Shown piece after piece: positions 5,029 through 7,610 of a stretch of DNA of 7,610 nt. Both the position numbers and the translations under genes were made by a program. Where the stretch lies: the NCBI GenBank assembly GCA_021804315.1, contig JAJZHX010000021.1:1-7610 (forward strand), given 5' to 3'. Position 1 is the first letter of the stretch; the number at the start of each line of letters is the position of its first letter. This DNA comes from a bacterium. Lineage in GTDB: Bacteria; Patescibacteriota; Saccharimonadia; Saccharimonadales; UBA4665. The notes below the pieces were generated by a model. The model made no database searches, was not told the DNA's origin, and saw only the letters and a program-made list of their open reading frames with translations.

Positions 5029-5376
5029 ATGACATACTCAAGTTCTCTGGCAATGAACCGTTCGAGGTTTATTGCCAGAAATCAAAATGCAGTTAGTTTT
5101 AAGGCACAAGCAAAATCTCTCGGTCCAGTTTCTAACACCCTGACTTTGATTGTGCTAGCTTGTTTACTAGGAATGTTTTATCTTTCTCAGGTAACAAGAA
5201 CTAATGCTTTTGGTTATCAGATTAATAATTTGCAACAAACTCAAGCTAATTTAAAAAATCAAGAAAGTAATCTTCAAGTTGAATCAGCAAGATTACAATC
5301 TATAAATAGAATAGACAATAGTTCTGTGGCTAAATCAATGGTTGCGGTTTCTCCCTCTGGAGCAGCCCAAAACTAA
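5029..5376 (+). CDS. ftsL: FtsL-like cell division protein
   Basis: 115-residue bitopic membrane protein. A basic N-terminal tail (residues 1-31, with several Arg/Lys) precedes one transmembrane helix (about 33-55, ending LACLLGMFYLSQV). A coiled-coil segment follows (about 61-92, YQINNLQQTQANLKNQESNLQVESARLQSI), then a short Ser/Ala tail. This topology, the size and the position between rsmH and ftsI match FtsL, which joins FtsB/DivIC and FtsQ/DivIB to activate FtsWI at the septum. FtsL sequences are poorly conserved, so the name rests on layout and topology rather than signature residues. I chose the ATG at 5029 because of the AAAAGG ribosome-binding site 7 bases upstream. An in-frame TTG at 4972 would add 19 residues but lies in the hairpin loop. 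ftsI starts 58 bases downstream. Confidence 0.75.
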   Translation: MTYSSSLAMNRSRFIARNQNAVSFKAQAKSLGPVSNTLTLIVLACLLGMFYLSQVTRTNAFGYQINNLQQTQANLKNQESNLQVESARLQSINRIDNSSVAKSMVAVSPSGAAQN

Positions 5377-5418
5377 ATTTTATTAAGCTAAAACAGTTAT
5401 TTTCTTATTCAAAAAGTT

Positions 5419-5434
5419 TATAATGTCTTGTTAG
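5419..5434 (+). promoter_or_regulatory. Candidate -10 element giving a near-leaderless ftsI mRNA
   Basis: A consensus TATAAT at 5419-5424 ends 10 bases before the ftsI ATG (5435). Transcription from it would start around 5431, leaving only a few untranslated bases; correspondingly there is no Shine-Dalgarno before ftsI. No strong -35 is seen at the right distance (GTTATT or TTATTT). In AT-rich DNA a chance TATAAT is common, so this is tentative. Confidence 0.35.
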
Positions 5435-7219
5435 ATGGTTTCTTCAAACGATAACAAAGACGATTCTATAAATGCAAGGCTTAAGCTTTGGTATGGTTTG
5501 CTGGTTATTGTAATAGTTGTATTTATAATACAGCTATTTAATATTGAGGTGATACATTATCAGAAGTACAAAAATAAAGCGTTAAGTTATCAATTAGAAG
5601 CCTATAATATTCCTGCTACAAGGGGGCTGATTGAGGCTAAAGAGGGTAATTCGATAGTACCGATTGTTTTAAACCAGGAGCTTTATACGTTATATGCTGA
5701 TCCGCCACTTATTAAAAACCTTAATAAAACAGCTAGCAGAGTTACTTCCGTAATAGGCGGTAACGTTAATAACTATAAGTCATTAATGAGCATTAAAGGC
5801 ACTCAGTACGTTATTTTGGCGCATAAAATAACTGCCAGTCAAAATAGTAAAATTTTATCCTATAAAATGCCTGGTATTGGTAGTCAGGGGCAAGATTATC
5901 GTGCTTACCCAGACGGTTCTCTGGCTGCTCAAGTTCTTGGTTTTGTTAATAACTCCGGAGTAGGTGAATATGGATTAGAACAGGCCATGAATAAGCAATT
6001 ATCTGGGACACCGGGAAGATTAAAGGCAATTACTGATGCTAATGGGGTGCCTTTAGCTGCTAGTAAAGGGAATATTGATATACCTCCTAAGCCAGGAGAT
6101 AACGTTGTTACAACCCTTAATTTATCAATGCAAGCACAAATGGAAAAAATCTTAGCTAGCGAGTATAAAAAGACTAAATCTCATCAACTAAGCGCCATCA
6201 TTATGAACCCCTATAACGGTCAAGTTTTAGCGATGGCTAATTATCCAACATACAACCCTAATAATTATCAGAATGTTAGTAATCAGAAATTATTTCAAAA
6301 TGCGGCAGTTGATTATGCTATTGAGCCTGGCTCTACCATGAAAACCCTAACAACTCCGACGGCGATTAATGTTGGAGCAATTACGCCCAGTGAATCTTTC
6401 TATGATCCGGCACACTGGGTTATTGATGGCTTTAATATCCACGATATATCAATAGATGGCGGGGCAAGAGAGCAAAACATAGCCAGTATCTTATCTTTAT
6501 CTTTAAATACTGGAGCAACCTGGATGTTAATGCAAATGAGCAATAAAGGGCACACGCAAATAACAGCTAAAGGCATAGATACCTGGCATAATTATATGGT
6601 TAATCATTTTCGTTTAGGCCAACCTACAGGCATAGAACAGGGTTATCAAGCCTCAGGCTATGTGCCTCCTCCAGACATGGCGGATCCGAGTATTAATTTA
6701 ACGTACGCGAATACAGCTTTTGGTCAGGGTGTTACCATGACAGCTATTCAGCAACTAGCAGCTTTTAATAGTGTGATTGACGGAGGGATATATTTTAAAC
6801 CTACTTTAGTGTCCGAGTTGATTTCGCCTAGCGGTAAAATAGTAGTTAATAAACCTAAAATTTTAGAAAAAAATGTTGTTGCACCTAGTGTTGGAAAAGA
6901 TATGATTCCTTTGCTACAAAATGTGGTTAAAGCTTATCTTCATGGTGGTTCAACATTTATGAATTTTCCAGCAAATTACATTGTTGGAGGGAAAACGGGG
7001 ACTGCTCAGGTGGCAGCACCTACCGGTGGTTATTATAAAAATATTTTTAATGGAACCTATATCGGTTTTGTCGGTGGTGATCAACCTCAATATACAATTA
7101 TAGTTTATAATATAAAGCCGAACGTAGCAGGTTATGCCGGTACTAATGCTTCACAGCCTGTATTTGCTGATTTAGCTCATATGCTTATTAACGAGGGCTA
7201 CGTGATCCCTAGGACTTAA
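5435..7219 (+). CDS. ftsI: Septal peptidoglycan transpeptidase FtsI (penicillin-binding protein 3 / class B PBP)
   Basis: 594-residue class B penicillin-binding protein that crosslinks septal peptidoglycan and is anchored in the membrane as FtsW's partner. A short cytoplasmic tail precedes one transmembrane helix (about 18-37, LWYGLLVIVIVVFIIQLFN). The dimerisation/pedestal domain follows, with ATRGLIEAKEGN (the usual RG-x-I-x-DRNG, degenerate here) and RAYPDGSLAAQVLGFVN. The transpeptidase domain has all three active-site motifs: S300-T-M-K (nucleophile Ser300), S356-L-N and K520-T-G-T. No PASTA repeats are present after the domain. Length is normal. The ATG at 5435 gives the expected short N-terminus, but there is no Shine-Dalgarno and a TATAAT lies just upstream. 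Position between ftsL and mraY favours FtsI over the elongation enzyme PBP2. Confidence 0.93.
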   Translation: MVSSNDNKDDSINARLKLWYGLLVIVIVVFIIQLFNIEVIHYQKYKNKALSYQLEAYNIPATRGLIEAKEGNSIVPIVLNQELYTLYADPPLIKNLNKTASRVTSVIGGNVNNYKSLMSIKGTQYVILAHKITASQNSKILSYKMPGIGSQGQDYRAYPDGSLAAQVLGFVNNSGVGEYGLEQAMNKQLSGTPGRLKAITDANGVPLAASKGNIDIPPKPGDNVVTTLNLSMQAQMEKILASEYKKTKSHQLSAIIMNPYNGQVLAMANYPTYNPNNYQNVSNQKLFQNAAVDYAIEPGSTMKTLTTPTAINVGAITPSESFYDPAHWVIDGFNIHDISIDGGAREQNIASILSLSLNTGATWMLMQMSNKGHTQITAKGIDTWHNYMVNHFRLGQPTGIEQGYQASGYVPPPDMADPSINLTYANTAFGQGVTMTAIQQLAAFNSVIDGGIYFKPTLVSELISPSGKIVVNKPKILEKNVVAPSVGKDMIPLLQNVVKAYLHGGSTFMNFPANYIVGGKTGTAQVAAPTGGYYKNIFNGTYIGFVGGDQPQYTIIVYNIKPNVAGYAGTNASQPVFADLAHMLINEGYVIPRT

Positions 7220-7221
7220 GG

Positions 7222-7227
7222 TATAAT
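7222..7227 (+). promoter_or_regulatory. Candidate -10 box upstream of mraY
   Basis: A perfect TATAAT starts 3 bases after the ftsI stop codon and 30 bases before the end of the ftsI-mraY gap. Transcription would start near 7234, about 24 bases ahead of the mraY ATG. No good -35 hexamer lies 15-19 bases upstream (that sequence is ftsI coding), so a promoter internal to the cluster is possible but unproven. Confidence 0.3.
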
Positions 7228-7257
7228 AAACGAAAACAATCATTAAATTTAAATAAT

Positions 7258-7610
7258 ATGAATTCACTACAAATATTTATCAGTGCACATAATCTTATCA
7301 GGGTCTTATCTTTAGGGATTGCAGGTTTTGCCCTAAGTATGATAATTACTCCTATTTACACTACGATATCTTATAAAAAACAATGGTGGAAAAAGCCAAG
7401 AACTGAAGCTTGGTCAGGTGGTAAGGCGACGGTTTATGCAAGGCTTCATGCTGAAAAACACAAAAGAAACATTCCGACTATGGCAGGCCTAATATTCATA
7501 ATAGCAACGGCTTTAGTTACAATTATTGCTAATCTGAGGAGAGATCAAACCTGGCTACCGGTAGCCGGTTTACTTGGAGCGGGCATAATCGGTCTTATTG
7601 ATGACACTAT
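7258..7610 (+). CDS. mraY: Phospho-N-acetylmuramoyl-pentapeptide-transferase MraY, 3' partial
   Basis: Integral membrane enzyme that transfers phospho-MurNAc-pentapeptide from UDP to undecaprenyl phosphate, making lipid I. The frame stays open to the window end; 117 codons are visible. A first transmembrane helix (about 15-37) is followed by a cytoplasmic loop with LHAEKHKRNIPTMAGLIF (63-80), which corresponds to the family H-x-x-K-x-GTPTMGG motif with Ile and Ala replacing two glycines. A second helix follows (about 77-93), then a third (about 100-114) ending in GLIDDT (112-117), the first catalytic Asp pair. The ATG at 7258 gives a normal N-terminus. There is no Shine-Dalgarno. It starts 38 bases after ftsI, the standard cluster order, and ftsW or murG would be expected downstream. 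Confidence 0.92.
   Translation, partial: MNSLQIFISAHNLIRVLSLGIAGFALSMIITPIYTTISYKKQWWKKPRTEAWSGGKATVYARLHAEKHKRNIPTMAGLIFIIATALVTIIANLRRDQTWLPVAGLLGAGIIGLIDDT

Noticed and set aside
1..7610. Mobile element, CRISPR array or attachment site
   Set aside because: No transposase or integrase, no regularly spaced repeats, no terminal inverted repeats and no tRNA gene were seen; gene content is core housekeeping.

Overview
The window is a 7.6 kb, low-GC chromosomal segment with every gene on the + strand. Three things suggest a Patescibacteria/CPR genome, most likely Candidatus Saccharibacteria: a small, simple mraZ-rsmH-ftsL-ftsI-mraY division/cell-wall cluster, a one-chain (alpha2-type) glycyl-tRNA synthetase whose usual zinc-binding cysteines are missing, and compact or divergent versions of conserved proteins. 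The taxonomic call is an inference from gene content and protein style, not a database result. TGA ends the NYN gene and no TGA interrupts any gene, so the standard bacterial code fits and the UGA=Gly groups (Absconditabacteria/Gracilibacteria) are unlikely.

Region 1 (1-2619) is a tight three-gene run: glycyl-tRNA synthetase (5' end outside the window), then after 10 bases a NYN-domain putative ribonuclease, whose stop overlaps the start of a metallo-beta-lactamase-fold hydrolase (ATGA overlap). Region 2 (about 2639-3140) holds a lineage-specific small membrane protein, apparently with its own promoter very close to its ATG, ending at a strong hairpin plus T-rich tract that probably closes the upstream transcription unit.

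Region 3 (3141-3320) is the control region of the division cluster. It carries a perfect DnaA box (minus strand), an inverted repeat, a plausible promoter, and GTGGG repeats that look like the binding array for MraZ itself. Region 4 is the cluster: mraZ (3321-3680); a 296-base leader with no gene that starts with a boxA-like hairpin motif and continues with long G-free, C- and A-rich stretches; rsmH (3977-4885); a tiny 19-codon reading frame with a good ribosome-binding site, followed by a 9-bp hairpin; ftsL-like (5029-5376); ftsI (5435-7219); and the 5' part of mraY (from 7258, running off the end).

Functionally, MraZ should repress its own cluster. RsmH methylates 16S rRNA. FtsL and FtsI belong to the septal peptidoglycan synthesis complex, and MraY makes lipid I, the first membrane-bound peptidoglycan precursor. 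No wholly new system is evident. The parts most worth a second look are the non-coding segments of the cluster (DnaA box with MraZ boxes, boxA-like/rut-like rsmH leader, micro-ORF with hairpin before ftsL) and the frequent absence of Shine-Dalgarno sites, with possible leaderless mRNAs.
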